From assembly GCA_046350375.1 (NCBI GenBank), contig JAXMAO010000004.1, forward strand, positions 186,001-250,000: DNA of 64,000 nucleotides. The letters run 5' to 3'. The stretch is from JAXMAO01 sp046350375 (lineage in GTDB: Bacteria > Planctomycetota > Phycisphaerae > UBA1845 > UTPLA1). A model generated the notes under the pieces. That model worked only from the letters and a program-made list of their open reading frames with translations, ran no database searches and was not told the origin of the DNA. The position numbers and the translations under genes were made by a program. Below are positions 56,240 to 64,000 of this stretch, one piece after another; position 1 is the first letter of the stretch, and each line of letters starts with the position of its first letter.

Positions 56240-57970
56240 ATGTCTTGTTTCCGACAGATTGGCGTGGCTTCATCGATGATCTGGCTGGGGCTGGCGGCGA
56301 CCGCGGCCCGGGCCGGCGGGCCTTTTCCTCCCGAGGTGGACGGCGCGCGCGACGGGACGCTGACCGACGCCTTTCTGGTCGCGGTTCAGAATGGGCAGAC
56401 CAGCTTCGGCGACAACATGGTGTTGGCCCCCGACGTGGCGAACGGCTCGGAACTCGATCTGCTGGTCGGCGACATCATCGGCGACACGCTGCACCTGTTC
56501 ATCGGCGGCAACCTGGAGCTGAACTTCAACGACGTGGAGCTGTTCCTCGACACGCGGCCGGGCGGCCAGAACCGGCTGGTCGGCAACAACCCGGACGTCG
56601 ATTTCGACGGGCTGAACCGCATGGGCGACGACGGCTCGGGCAACGGTCTCACGTTCGACGCCGGCTTCGAGGCGGATTTCTGGCTGCACGCCACCGCGGA
56701 AGGCGGCTTTCTGAATCGGCTCTATGCCAACTATGCCGAGCTTGAGCCTGGCGGGACGAACGGAGCCTTTCTGGGCTGGCGCGGCGTCGGCACCTTCGGC
56801 GGCGATGGCCAGCTCATGGGCGGCACGAACCCGTTCGACATCCGCGTCGCGCTGAATAACTTCAACGTCGTCGGCGTGACGGCCGGCACGGGCTGGGCGA
56901 ACGGCTTCGGCGCCGAATACGGCCTCGAGTGGCGCATTCCCCTGGCGGCGATCGGGAACCCGACCGGGCCGATCAAGGTCTGCGTCATCCTCAACGGCGG
57001 GGCTCACGATTTCATGTCGAACCAGGTGCTTCCGCCGGTGAACGCGCGGGACAGCCTGGGCGATCCGCGGTCGGTCAATTTCGCATCCATACCGGGTCTG
57101 CAATATGCCTATGTGCGCCACTGCGGCGCCCTGCCGGGCGACACGAATCTCGACGGGTTGATCAACGGCGACGACGTGCCGGGCTTCGTCGAATCGTTCA
57201 TCAACCACCCAGACGCGGCGACGCTGTGCGCCTCGGACCTGAACCTGAGCGGCCTGCACGACCCGGACGCGGACATGTCCCTGTTTCTGTCGGTGCTTCT
57301 CAACCCGCCGGTCCAGGTCGCCTTTCCGCGCGACCAGTTGCAGGCGCTCTCGAACGGCGTCACGCAGTTGCTGCCGGAATTCACGGGGCAGCTCGACGCG
57401 CCGCACTTCGTGCTGTTTGAGTCGCTGGACCCGCGTCTTTCGGCGCGGCCGGTGTCGGCGGCGATTCCCTGCGGCGCCACGCCGGTGGCGCAGCCGATTG
57501 CCGTCGAGGCGAACGTGCCCGGGACGAGCCCGGTGGTCATTCCGCTGCTGGTGCACATCTTCGGGCCGTTCTTCAACGGGGTTCTGGTGGTTCAGTTGCA
57601 GATCAACCCGGCCGCACCGGCGCCGCCCAACACGACCTGCGCCGTCGGATATACGCGCGTGTGCGATTATTCCAACCTCGTGGCCGCCGAGTCCCAGTGC
57701 GCCCTGGCGGGCGGCACGTGGAACGCCGCCACCAGCGAGTGCACCGTCATCGGCAAGTGGGTCAGCGTGTCGAAGTTCTGCAAGACGGCGCCGCCGGCCG
57801 ACGCCGTGGTGCCGGTCGGCAGCGATGCCTATCGCGTCGACGAGAGCGGCTTTGTGCCGACGATGACGACGTTCAAGTGCGCCTCGCTCTGCGAAGATGA
57901 ATCGACGCTTTGCCACGGCGTCCGCACCGCCACCGCCGGCGGACTGTGCATCGACTGCCTGTGCAACTAG
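56240..57970 (+). CDS. Secreted protein with dockerin-like repeat and Cys-rich tail
   Basis: A 576-residue exported protein; ATG 56240 follows GGAGG, and the signal (SSMIWLGLAATAARAGG) is clear. The N-terminal part is a beta-rich domain with Gly/Asp/Asn patterns (PDVDFDGLNRMGDDGSGNGL). A dockerin-like motif lies in the middle (GDTNLDGLINGDDVPGFVES and SDLNLSGLHDPDADMSLFL), about residues 305-355. The C-terminal 110 residues carry twelve or so Cys (TTCAVGYTRVCDYSNL, KCASLCEDESTLC, GLCIDCLC), probably disulfide-linked. No enzyme motif is seen. A surface or adhesion role is likely for planctomycetes. Confidence 0.8.
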   Translation: MSCFRQIGVASSMIWLGLAATAARAGGPFPPEVDGARDGTLTDAFLVAVQNGQTSFGDNMVLAPDVANGSELDLLVGDIIGDTLHLFIGGNLELNFNDVELFLDTRPGGQNRLVGNNPDVDFDGLNRMGDDGSGNGLTFDAGFEADFWLHATAEGGFLNRLYANYAELEPGGTNGAFLGWRGVGTFGGDGQLMGGTNPFDIRVALNNFNVVGVTAGTGWANGFGAEYGLEWRIPLAAIGNPTGPIKVCVILNGGAHDFMSNQVLPPVNARDSLGDPRSVNFASIPGLQYAYVRHCGALPGDTNLDGLINGDDVPGFVESFINHPDAATLCASDLNLSGLHDPDADMSLFLSVLLNPPVQVAFPRDQLQALSNGVTQLLPEFTGQLDAPHFVLFESLDPRLSARPVSAAIPCGATPVAQPIAVEANVPGTSPVVIPLLVHIFGPFFNGVLVVQLQINPAAPAPPNTTCAVGYTRVCDYSNLVAAESQCALAGGTWNAATSECTVIGKWVSVSKFCKTAPPADAVVPVGSDAYRVDESGFVPTMTTFKCASLCEDESTLCHGVRTATAGGLCIDCLCN

Positions 57971-58034
57971 AAACGCCAGGCCCGACTGCGGCCGCGTGTG
58001 CGGTGGAGCGGGGCGATCTGAGTCGGCTCAGCCG

Positions 58035-58391
58035 TCAGTGCTTTGCGTAATAGAACCGCTCGTTGACGACCTTGCCGTTGCGCCAGCGACGCGCGACGGC
58101 CTGGTCGAAGGCCGCCCGCTGGCCAGATTTGAACGTGATGTCGAAGTGCCACTCGGAGTAGGAGCAGTCGGCCCCGACCGCGCCGCCGAGAACCTGCAGT
58201 GCGTGCACCTGGCCGACGCTGGCGACGAACTGCTTTTCGCGCTCGCGGTTGGCCGCCTTGCCGACGCAGGGCGGGTCGCTGTTCTCCTGCATGCTGACCT
58301 GCTCGTCGTAGAACTTCTCAAACGCGCCCAAAATGTCGCCCGCGACCACCTGTGCGTTCAGCTCGCTTTCAAGAAGCGCGATGTCTGGCAT
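58035..58391 (-). CDS. SnoaL/NTF2-like protein
   Basis: A 118-residue protein of the cone-shaped NTF2-like superfamily. Start ATG 58391 (MPDIALLESELNAQVVAGDI). Segments GAFEKFYDEQVSMQEN, YSEWHFDITFKSGQRAAFDQ and ARRWRNGKVVNERFYYAKH fit the SnoaL pattern of a small ligand-binding or isomerase domain. No catalytic residue can be named. It lies between the secreted protein and the NAD-dependent epimerase gene and shares the latter's strand. Confidence 0.85.
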   Translation of the reverse strand: MPDIALLESELNAQVVAGDILGAFEKFYDEQVSMQENSDPPCVGKAANREREKQFVASVGQVHALQVLGGAVGADCSYSEWHFDITFKSGQRAAFDQAVARRWRNGKVVNERFYYAKH

Positions 58392-58515
58392 GGCTCTCTC
58401 CGGCCGGTGTCGATCGGCAGCGGCGCCGCGCGGCCCACGCGTGTGGCGCTCCGATGTCGGCGCTGCAGATTTCCGGTTTGCAGTATAGCCCGAGGCGCAG
58501 TCGGCGGCGCTCGCG

Positions 58516-59451
58516 TCAGACCTGTTCGTATGCGACGCTGCGCCGCACGCGGCGGCCAACCTCGCCGGCGTAGCGCCGGCCGAGCGCGTCGCGGTGGGCG
58601 TTCGCCCAGTCGGTGAGCCGCGTCGTTCCGAGCGACGGCTGGTCGGAGGCGAGCAGGCCGCGCATCAGCCCGTCGATCTCCTCGCGGGTGATGACCACGT
58701 CTTTCAGCAGCGGATTCAGCAGCCGGCCGACGATGTGACCCAGCCACGGCGGGACGCGGACGATCGGCCGGCGGACGCCGATGATCGCGGCGATCTGTCG
58801 CACGAGATCGCGGTAGGGGAACGACTCCGGGCCGTGGCAGTCGATGACGCGCGGCAGGCCTGGCTGGGCGTCGATGGCCCGCAGCGCGATGGCGGCGAAG
58901 TCGTCGACGTGCAGTGGCGCGAGCGCGTAGCGGCCGTCGCCGAACAGGCCGAACAGCGGCAGGTGTCGCAGCAGCCAGGCGATGTTGTTGACCAGGATGT
59001 CGCCGCGGCCGAAGAGCACGCCGGGCCGCAGGATGGCGTGGGGCAGGCCGGTGGATTCGAGGTCGCGCTCGAGGCGGAGCTTGCCGTCGTAGTAGGCCAG
59101 GCCGCGGCCCTGCTCGGGCTTGAGGATGCTGGTGTGGACGATGCGGCGGACGCCGGCGGCCTTCGCGGCGGCGAAGAGCGTCCGCGTGTTGGCCACGGCC
59201 TGGTCGAAGGTGAAAAGGCGGTGGTTGAACCGGACCCAGTAGGTGTTGACCAGGACGTCGGAGCCGGCGAGCGACCGGGCGAGGCGCGGCGGGTCGTCGA
59301 ACGCGAGCGGGCAGACGTCGATGCGGTCGCCGAAGTCGTGCGGGCGCTGCGGAGAGTTGGTGAGCGTGCGGACCCGTTCGCCGCGGGCGAGCAGTCGCTC
59401 GGCGATGGCCCTGCCGGAATAGCCGAAGGCGCCGGTGACGGCGACGAGCAT
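58516..59451 (-). CDS. NAD(P)-binding epimerase/NmrA-like protein
   Basis: A 311-residue Rossmann-fold protein. The nucleotide-binding motif is VAVTGAFGYSGRAIAERLL (TGAFGYSG, a TGxxGxxG type). HTSILKPEQGRGLAYYDGKL holds the atypical YxxxK motif (YYDGK), and RPGVLFGRGDILVNNIAWLL is the typical substrate-side stretch. It resembles the complex I NDUFA9-type and NmrA/TMR-like SDR atypical families, which act as sugar or ubiquinone-related reductases or regulators. Exact reaction unknown. Divergent from elbB with a 109-nt gap that contains its promoter. Confidence 0.88.
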   Translation of the reverse strand: MLVAVTGAFGYSGRAIAERLLARGERVRTLTNSPQRPHDFGDRIDVCPLAFDDPPRLARSLAGSDVLVNTYWVRFNHRLFTFDQAVANTRTLFAAAKAAGVRRIVHTSILKPEQGRGLAYYDGKLRLERDLESTGLPHAILRPGVLFGRGDILVNNIAWLLRHLPLFGLFGDGRYALAPLHVDDFAAIALRAIDAQPGLPRVIDCHGPESFPYRDLVRQIAAIIGVRRPIVRVPPWLGHIVGRLLNPLLKDVVITREEIDGLMRGLLASDQPSLGTTRLTDWANAHRDALGRRYAGEVGRRVRRSVAYEQV

Positions 59452-59560
59452 GGGAGTCCAGCCGTGCGGTTTCTGCCGGCGGCGACCGTTGCGGCGCCCG
59501 GCCCGGCGGTCGTTGGGCGGAGTATAATCCGGCGTGGTTCACATCTCTGGAGGCTGAGCC

Positions 59561-60226
59561 ATGAAGAGCATTGCGGTGTGCCTGTCGGGCTGCGGATTTC
59601 TGGACGGGGCGGAGATTCACGAGGCGGTGCTGACGCTGCTGGCGATCGACCATCTCGGCGCCAAGGCGGTGTGCTGCGCCCCGGACATTCTGCAGAGCGA
59701 GGTGATCGACCACGCGCGGCACAAGCCGGCGGCCGACGGCGGGCGGCGCAGCGTGCTGGTCGAGTCGGCCCGCATTGCGCGCGGCGAGATTCGCGACGTG
59801 GCCGCGGTGAAGGTCGACGAGATCGACGCGTTGGTCTTTCCGGGCGGCTTCGGGGCCGCGAAGAACCTGTGCAACTTCGCCACCAACGGCGCGGCCTGCA
59901 CGGTCAACGCCGATGTCGAGCGGCTGGCGGTGGGAATGCTGCGGGCGAAGAAGCCGATCGGCGCGATCTGCATCGCGCCGGCGCTCCTGGCGCGGATCTG
60001 CGGGAAGATCGAGCTGCACCCGCGGCTGACGATCGGGAACGATCGGGCGACGGCGGGCGCGATCGAGACGATGGGCGGGCAGCATTGCGACTGCGCGGTC
60101 ACCGAGATGGTGATCGACGAGGCGCACAAGATCGTGACGACGCCGGCGTACATGCTGGGTCGCGGCCCGGCCGAGGTGTACGCGGGGATTCGCAAGTGCG
60201 TCGAGGCGGTGGTGCGGTTGGCGTAG
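59561..60226 (+). CDS. elbB: ElbB/DJ-1-type glyoxalase III-like protein
   Basis: A 221-residue DJ-1/PfpI-superfamily protein, isoprenoid-associated ElbB type. ATG 59561 follows GGAGG. Characteristic segments: SGCGFLDGAEIHEAVLTLLA, PGGFGAAKNLCNFATNGAAC, CIAPALLARICG (nucleophile-elbow region, Cys at the CIAPA position) and GGQHCDCAVTEMVIDE. Family proteins have glyoxalase III or deglycase-like activity toward methylglyoxal or are of unknown role. It is divergent from the NAD(P)-binding protein and about 56 nt before the PEP-CTERM gene. Confidence 0.92.
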   Translation: MKSIAVCLSGCGFLDGAEIHEAVLTLLAIDHLGAKAVCCAPDILQSEVIDHARHKPAADGGRRSVLVESARIARGEIRDVAAVKVDEIDALVFPGGFGAAKNLCNFATNGAACTVNADVERLAVGMLRAKKPIGAICIAPALLARICGKIELHPRLTIGNDRATAGAIETMGGQHCDCAVTEMVIDEAHKIVTTPAYMLGRGPAEVYAGIRKCVEAVVRLA

Positions 60227-60282
60227 GGCGCTGGGCTGGCGGCGCTGCCGACAAGGGGCGTCGCGGCCGCGGGAGACGTGTC

Positions 60283-60948
60283 ATGCGCGCCATGGCGCTT
60301 GGATTCATGGTTCTCGGCATTGTCCCAGCCGTCGAGGCCCAGCTTCTGGTCAATCATCCGCCGCAAACGCCGATTCCGACCGGTGGGGGAGGCGCTGACT
60401 CCGAGTACTTGTTCAACGGCCATCCATTCTCAACTTTCTCTGCCGACGACTTTCAAGTTGGCGCTCCAACCGCCGTCGGCAAGGTCGTCTGGTGGGGCTG
60501 CTACGACGGCGACAATCCGCCCACGCCCGAGTCGATGCGGATCCGCGTGTACAGCGACCTGGCCGGGCTGCCCGGCGCGCCGAGTGGCGACGTGACCTTG
60601 CTGAACCCGACGCGGCAGTGGACCGGGCGGATCGTGTCGTTCGGCGTCGGACCGCGCGAGTATCGCTTCGAGGCGACGCTCGACGCGCCGATCTCGCTAC
60701 CCGCCGCCGGACGCTACTGGCTTGAAGTCTCGCAGGTGGGCTCACTCGAATCGACGTTCATTTGGCAATATTCTCTAACCGACTTCACCAGTTTTGCCTT
60801 CATGACTCCAGGCAGTGCCGTCTGGCGTTTGTCGGTCGCAGCGGTCGACCTGGCCTTCCAGCTCTACGTTCCCGAGCCGGGCAGCGCCGCGCTTGTCTTG
60901 CTGGCGCTCGGCGCCATGCGCCGGCGGACAACCCAAGCCGCCCCCTGA
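60283..60948 (+). CDS. PEP-CTERM sorted surface protein
   Basis: A 221-residue exported protein; ATG 60283. Signal MRAMALGFMVLGIVPAVEAQ. Mature region beta-rich and lectin-like (FSADDFQVG, WWGCYDGDNPPTPESMRIRV, AGRYWLEVSQVGS). The C-terminus shows the PEP-CTERM pattern: VPEPGSAALVLLALGAMRRR, i.e. VPEP, hydrophobic segment, then Arg cluster, which exosortase processes. The exosortase gene is not in the window. The protein is probably attached to or released from the cell surface. Confidence 0.85.
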   Translation: MRAMALGFMVLGIVPAVEAQLLVNHPPQTPIPTGGGGADSEYLFNGHPFSTFSADDFQVGAPTAVGKVVWWGCYDGDNPPTPESMRIRVYSDLAGLPGAPSGDVTLLNPTRQWTGRIVSFGVGPREYRFEATLDAPISLPAAGRYWLEVSQVGSLESTFIWQYSLTDFTSFAFMTPGSAVWRLSVAAVDLAFQLYVPEPGSAALVLLALGAMRRRTTQAAP

Positions 60949-61029
60949 CGCCGCCGGGCTTGCCGCGCCGGCCGCGCGGTCGCATGATGGCCCCCGGTCG
61001 AGGGGCGAATCGACCGTGGGAGGGCCGGC

Positions 61030-62253
61030 GTGCAGAGTCTCACGAAGCAGATTGATCGAGTTGTGCCCGACATCACCGCGCTGCGCCACGAGCTGCACGC
61101 GCACCCGGAGCTTTCGTACCAGGAGGTCGAGACCAGTCGCCGCGTGCACGAGCGCTTGCGGGCGATTGCGGGCCTGCACATTCGGGCGAACCTGGCGGGG
61201 GGAACGGGCATCGTCGCCACGCTGAACGCCGGCAAGGCCGGGCCGTGCGTGGCGCTGCGGGCCGACATGGACGCGCTGCCCATTCAGGAGGAGACCGGCC
61301 GGCCGTATGCGTCGCAGTCGCCGGGCAAGATGCACGCCTGCGGGCACGACGGTCACACGGCCTGCCTGGTGGGGGCGGCGGGGGTGCTGTCGACGATCGC
61401 CGAGTCGCTGCCGGGGCCGGTGAAGTTCATCTTTCAGCCGGCCGAGGAAGGCGGCGCGGGCGGCGAGCGGATGTGCCGCGAGGGGGCGCTGGACGATCCG
61501 AAGGTGGGGGCGATCTTCGCGCTGCACGGCTGGCCGAGCCTGCCGCTGGGGCGGATCGGCATTCGCAGCGGGGCGGTGCTGGCGTCGACCAATCCGTGGT
61601 CGCTGACGGTGCACGGATCGGGCGCGCACGCGGCCTATCCGCACAAGGGGATCGACCCGATCGTGGTGGCGTGCCAGATCGTGCTGGGCTGGCAGACGGT
61701 GGTGTCGCGCTTCACCGCGCCGGTCGATGCGTGCGTGGTGACGGTGGGCAAGTTTCACGCCGGCACCGCCGAGAACATCATTCCGCCGGTCGCCGAGCTG
61801 GGCGGCACGATTCGCACGCTCAACCCGGAGACGCGCGAGCGGGCGGTTCGCCTGGTGCGGCAGATCGCCGAGCAGACGGCGGCCGCGTTTGGCGCGCGGG
61901 CCGAGCTGGAGATTCGCGACGGCTACCCGGTGCTGATGAACGACGCGTCGGCGGCGGCGCTGGTCGAGCAGACCGGCCGGGCGCTGCTGGGCGAAGCGGC
62001 CGTGGAGACGGGCGAACCGCCGAGCCTGGGCGGCGAGGACTTCGCCTATTACGCGCAGCGCGTGCCGGCGGCCTTCTGGCGGCTGGGCGTGCGCGACCCG
62101 GCAGTTGCGGAGATGCCGGGGCTGCATCATCCGCGGTACGACTTCAACGACGCGGCGCTGCCGATCGGCATCGCGATGCACTGCGCCGTAGTGCAGGAGT
62201 TCTTCGCGCGCGGCGGACGGCTGCCGGCCGGGCCGGCTGCGGCGCGCGGCTGA
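61030..62253 (+). CDS. M20 family amidohydrolase (hippurate/IAA-amino-acid hydrolase type)
   Basis: A 407-residue zinc-dependent amidohydrolase. GTG 61030 with GGGAGG at six bases. Metal motifs: LRADMDALPIQE, HACGHDGHTACLVG, FQPAEEGGAGGERMC and the C-terminal GLHHPRYDFND; the VHGSGAHAAYPHKGIDP segment belongs to the dimerisation domain. Members hydrolyse N-acyl-amino acids such as hippurate or indole-acetyl amino acids. It is followed after 124 nt by a rhodanese gene on the same strand. The exact acyl donor cannot be told. Confidence 0.93.
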   Translation: MQSLTKQIDRVVPDITALRHELHAHPELSYQEVETSRRVHERLRAIAGLHIRANLAGGTGIVATLNAGKAGPCVALRADMDALPIQEETGRPYASQSPGKMHACGHDGHTACLVGAAGVLSTIAESLPGPVKFIFQPAEEGGAGGERMCREGALDDPKVGAIFALHGWPSLPLGRIGIRSGAVLASTNPWSLTVHGSGAHAAYPHKGIDPIVVACQIVLGWQTVVSRFTAPVDACVVTVGKFHAGTAENIIPPVAELGGTIRTLNPETRERAVRLVRQIAEQTAAAFGARAELEIRDGYPVLMNDASAAALVEQTGRALLGEAAVETGEPPSLGGEDFAYYAQRVPAAFWRLGVRDPAVAEMPGLHHPRYDFNDAALPIGIAMHCAVVQEFFARGGRLPAGPAAARG

Positions 62254-62377
62254 GCGCCGATCGCAGTCGGGCCAGGAGCATCGTTGCCCTGCCGGGACAG
62301 GCGCCAACGCGGCGCTTCGCGGCGCGGGCGGCGGTGTTCTACAATCGGGCCGCACAGAACGCACAGGAGTCAGACGC

Positions 62378-62722
62378 ATGCCGGTTCGCAACGCCGAGTG
62401 GGAAGTGTCGGTCGCCGAGGTGAAGCGGGCGCTCGAGTCTGGCGCGCCGCTGCTGCTGATCGACGTGCGCGAGCCGGACGAGCATCGCACCTGCCGCATC
62501 GACGGCGCGCTGCTCGTGCCGCTGGGCGAGCTGGCGAACCGCATGGCCGAGCTGAAGCGTCTGGCGGCGGGAAAGACGGTGGTGGCCCACTGCCATCATG
62601 GCGGGCGAAGCCTGTCGGCCGCCGCGACGCTGCGCGAGGCGGGGCTGGCGGGCGTGAAGAGCATGGCGGGGGGGATCGACGAGTGGTCAATGCTGATCGA
62701 CGCGAGCGTGCCGCGGTATTAG
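62378..62722 (+). CDS. Rhodanese-domain sulfurtransferase
   Basis: A 114-residue single-domain rhodanese. ATG 62378 follows AGGAG. Start signature LLLIDVREPDEHRTCRIDGA, and the active-site loop CHHGGRS in VVAHCHHGGRSLSAAATLRE with the catalytic Cys at about residue 72. The end (SMAGGIDEWSMLID) is typical. It can transfer sulfane sulfur to thiols or cyanide, or serve in sulfur trafficking. Stand-alone; not clearly linked to neighbours. Confidence 0.92.
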   Translation: MPVRNAEWEVSVAEVKRALESGAPLLLIDVREPDEHRTCRIDGALLVPLGELANRMAELKRLAAGKTVVAHCHHGGRSLSAAATLREAGLAGVKSMAGGIDEWSMLIDASVPRY

Positions 62723-62782
62723 GGCGTTTTTCACGCGCTCATCGCGTTCGCCGGCTGGTCGTGCGGTGAAACGCGGACATAC

Positions 62783-62804
62783 GCTGAAAGCCGGTGCCAC
62801 CCAG
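62783..62804. repeat. Dispersed palindromic repeat, copy 3 (partial)
   Basis: GCTGAAAGCCGGTGCCACCCAG, which on the minus strand is CTGGGTGGCACCGGCTTTCAG C. It equals the first part of copy 1 at 27409 with one substitution, but the second hairpin arm is not preserved. It lies between the rhodanese and beta-CASP genes. Confidence 0.65.
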
Positions 62805-62857
62805 GGAGGGACGTCGGGACGCTCGCGCAGGCGACGCTTCAGGCATCGCGCCGTGGG

Positions 62858-64000
62858 TCAACCGTGCCCGGCGCCGTTCAGCTCCACGGTTTCGCCGCGC
62901 TGCGGCATGCGGACGTCGCGGTGACCGGCGGCCAGCATTCCCTTTCGCAGCGCGGTCATCGACTCGGGCTCGCCGTGCACGAGGAAGGTCGTGCGGCTGC
63001 GGCCCGCGAGCGGAGTGGTCATTCGCAGCAGCTCATCGCGGTCGGCGTGGCCTGAGAAGCCGTGCAACTGCGTGACGCGTGCCCGCACGGGGTAGTCCTG
63101 CTGGAAGATGCGGACCTTGCGCTCGCCGTCGGCGATCCGCCGGCCGAGGGTGTGCGCGGCCTGGTAGCCGACGAACAGCAGGGTGTTCTTCGGGTCGTGC
63201 ACGTTGTTCTTGAGGTGATGCAGGATGCGCCCGGTTTCGCACATTCCGCTGGCCGAGATGATGACGCACGGCGCGTGGCGGCCGTGCAGCGCCTTGCTTT
63301 CGTCGACGCTGCGGACGTAGTGGCAGCAGGCCGATCCGAGGAAGTCGCCGGCCTCGCGGGCAAACTCGCGGGCGTCGCGGTCGTAGCACTCAGGATGCAG
63401 CCGGAAGACCTCGGTGGCGTCGACCGCCAGCGGACTGTCGACATAGACCGGCAGCTGCGGAATCGTCCCGGTGTGCATCAGCCGCGCCAGCACATAGACG
63501 ACCGCCTGGGTGCGCCCGACCGAGAAGGCCGGCACGATCACCTTTCCGCCGCGGCCGATGGCGTCGCGCATGACGTCGGCGAGCTGTTCGTCGAGGTCGG
63601 TCACGGGCGGGTTCTGCCGCGCACCGTAGGTGGATTCGCAGATGAGATAGTCGGCGGGCGGCAGCGGCGCCGGGTCGCGCAGGATGGGCGAGTTGAATCG
63701 CCCCATGTCGCCGGAGAAGACGATCGTGGTCGGCGGGCGGCCTTCTTCGCGGATGACCAGCTCGATGCCGGCCGAGCCGAGCATGTGTCCGGCCTCGAAG
63801 AAGCGCGCCTGCACACCGCGCCCGGCGGCAAACGGGCGGTCGAGCGGCATGGTCTGAAACAGCCGCAAGACCGTCTCGGCGTCGTGCAGGGTGTAGAGCG
63901 GCTCGACCGGCGGCTCGCCGTGGCGCTGCCGCTTGCGGTTGAGGTATTCGGCGTCTTCCTGCTGAATGTGGGCCGAGTCGGCCAGCATGATATCGCACAG
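62858..64000 (-). CDS. Metallo-beta-lactamase fold RNA nuclease of the CPSF/beta-CASP type (N-terminus outside window)
   Basis: About 380 residues to the right edge; the N-terminus with the HxHxDH motif is missing. Visible parts: FFEAGHMLGSAGIEL (His ligand), VFSGDMGRF (Asp ligand), LICESTYG, the beta-CASP domain with PVYVDSPLAVDATEVFRLHP, SASGMCETGRILHHLKN, and HGFSGHADRDEL and FLVHGEPESM at the end. This is the CPSF73/Ysh1-like bacterial exonuclease group that processes RNA. The stop is at 62858. It is convergent with the rhodanese. Substrate RNA is unknown. Confidence 0.92.
   Translation of the reverse strand: MCDIMLADSAHIQQEDAEYLNRKRQRHGEPPVEPLYTLHDAETVLRLFQTMPLDRPFAAGRGVQARFFEAGHMLGSAGIELVIREEGRPPTTIVFSGDMGRFNSPILRDPAPLPPADYLICESTYGARQNPPVTDLDEQLADVMRDAIGRGGKVIVPAFSVGRTQAVVYVLARLMHTGTIPQLPVYVDSPLAVDATEVFRLHPECYDRDAREFAREAGDFLGSACCHYVRSVDESKALHGRHAPCVIISASGMCETGRILHHLKNNVHDPKNTLLFVGYQAAHTLGRRIADGERKVRIFQQDYPVRARVTQLHGFSGHADRDELLRMTTPLAGRSRTTFLVHGEPESMTALRKGMLAAGHRDVRMPQRGETVELNGAGHG

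Overview
The window is about two-thirds G+C and gene-dense, and it reads like a chromosomal segment of a planctomycete, most likely a Phycisphaerae-type lineage. The signs are zinc ribbons of the CxxCGYDLTG...CPECG type, small double-CxxC ribbons at the N-terminus of membrane proteins, dockerin-like Ca-binding tails on secreted proteins, a PEP-CTERM sorting tail, a chlamydia/planctomycete histone H1-like protein and several lipoboxes. No rRNA, tRNA, CRISPR array, insertion sequence or phage gene was seen. Taxonomy is inferred from protein features only.

Layout. 1-9.1 kb (minus strand): an ABC-type ATPase with a large membrane partner, a MazG-like protein, and a TPR/peptidase-MA gene, a small membrane protein and a TPR lipoprotein, the last three damaged by closely spaced frameshifts. 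9.3-18.1 kb: a peptide and pyrimidine salvage block (POT-family transporter, M24 peptidase, lipoprotein, dihydropyrimidinase, OPT transporter, peptidase T). 18.3-30.1 kb (minus strand): the most unusual part. It holds a radical SAM protein related to archaeal tetraether-lipid synthase (Tes), a small unknown protein, a membrane zinc-ribbon protein with a degenerate acyl-carrier-like domain, a 1291-residue double BadF/BcrA-type ATPase, and, across a short low-GC interruption, its 2-hydroxyacyl-CoA dehydratase-like partner. 30.1-30.6 kb is an intergenic region with a perfect 16-bp palindrome. Near it the top strand changes from C-rich to G-rich whatever the gene direction, which is the pattern expected at a replication origin. 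30.6-33.7 kb: TPR protein, PIG-L deacetylase, a repeat cluster, ribosomal protein bL34, H1-like protein, FabZ-like dehydratase. 33.8-38.6 kb: two PilB/GspE ATPases flanking a PilT. 38.9-40.6 kb: a frameshifted SulP transporter. 40.6-50.2 kb: membrane, signalling and hydrolase genes, then a tightly coupled operon (glyoxalase-like, two envelope proteins, YhbY, an M16 peptidase pair, membrane protein, lipoprotein hydrolase). 50.3-64 kb: YkgJ-type cysteine-cluster proteins, Rieske proteins, secreted dockerin-like and PEP-CTERM proteins, ElbB, an M20 amidohydrolase, a rhodanese and a beta-CASP nuclease cut by the right edge.

How the genes fit together. The 9-18 kb block suits uptake of small peptides, their cleavage, and degradation of pyrimidine- or hydantoin-type rings. 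The 18-30 kb block combines an ATP-driven low-potential electron donor, a radical SAM enzyme and a carrier-like protein; it is a plausible anaerobic lipid or acyl-modifying system, but its substrate is unknown. Two short regions have so many frame breaks that local assembly error and true gene decay must both be considered.
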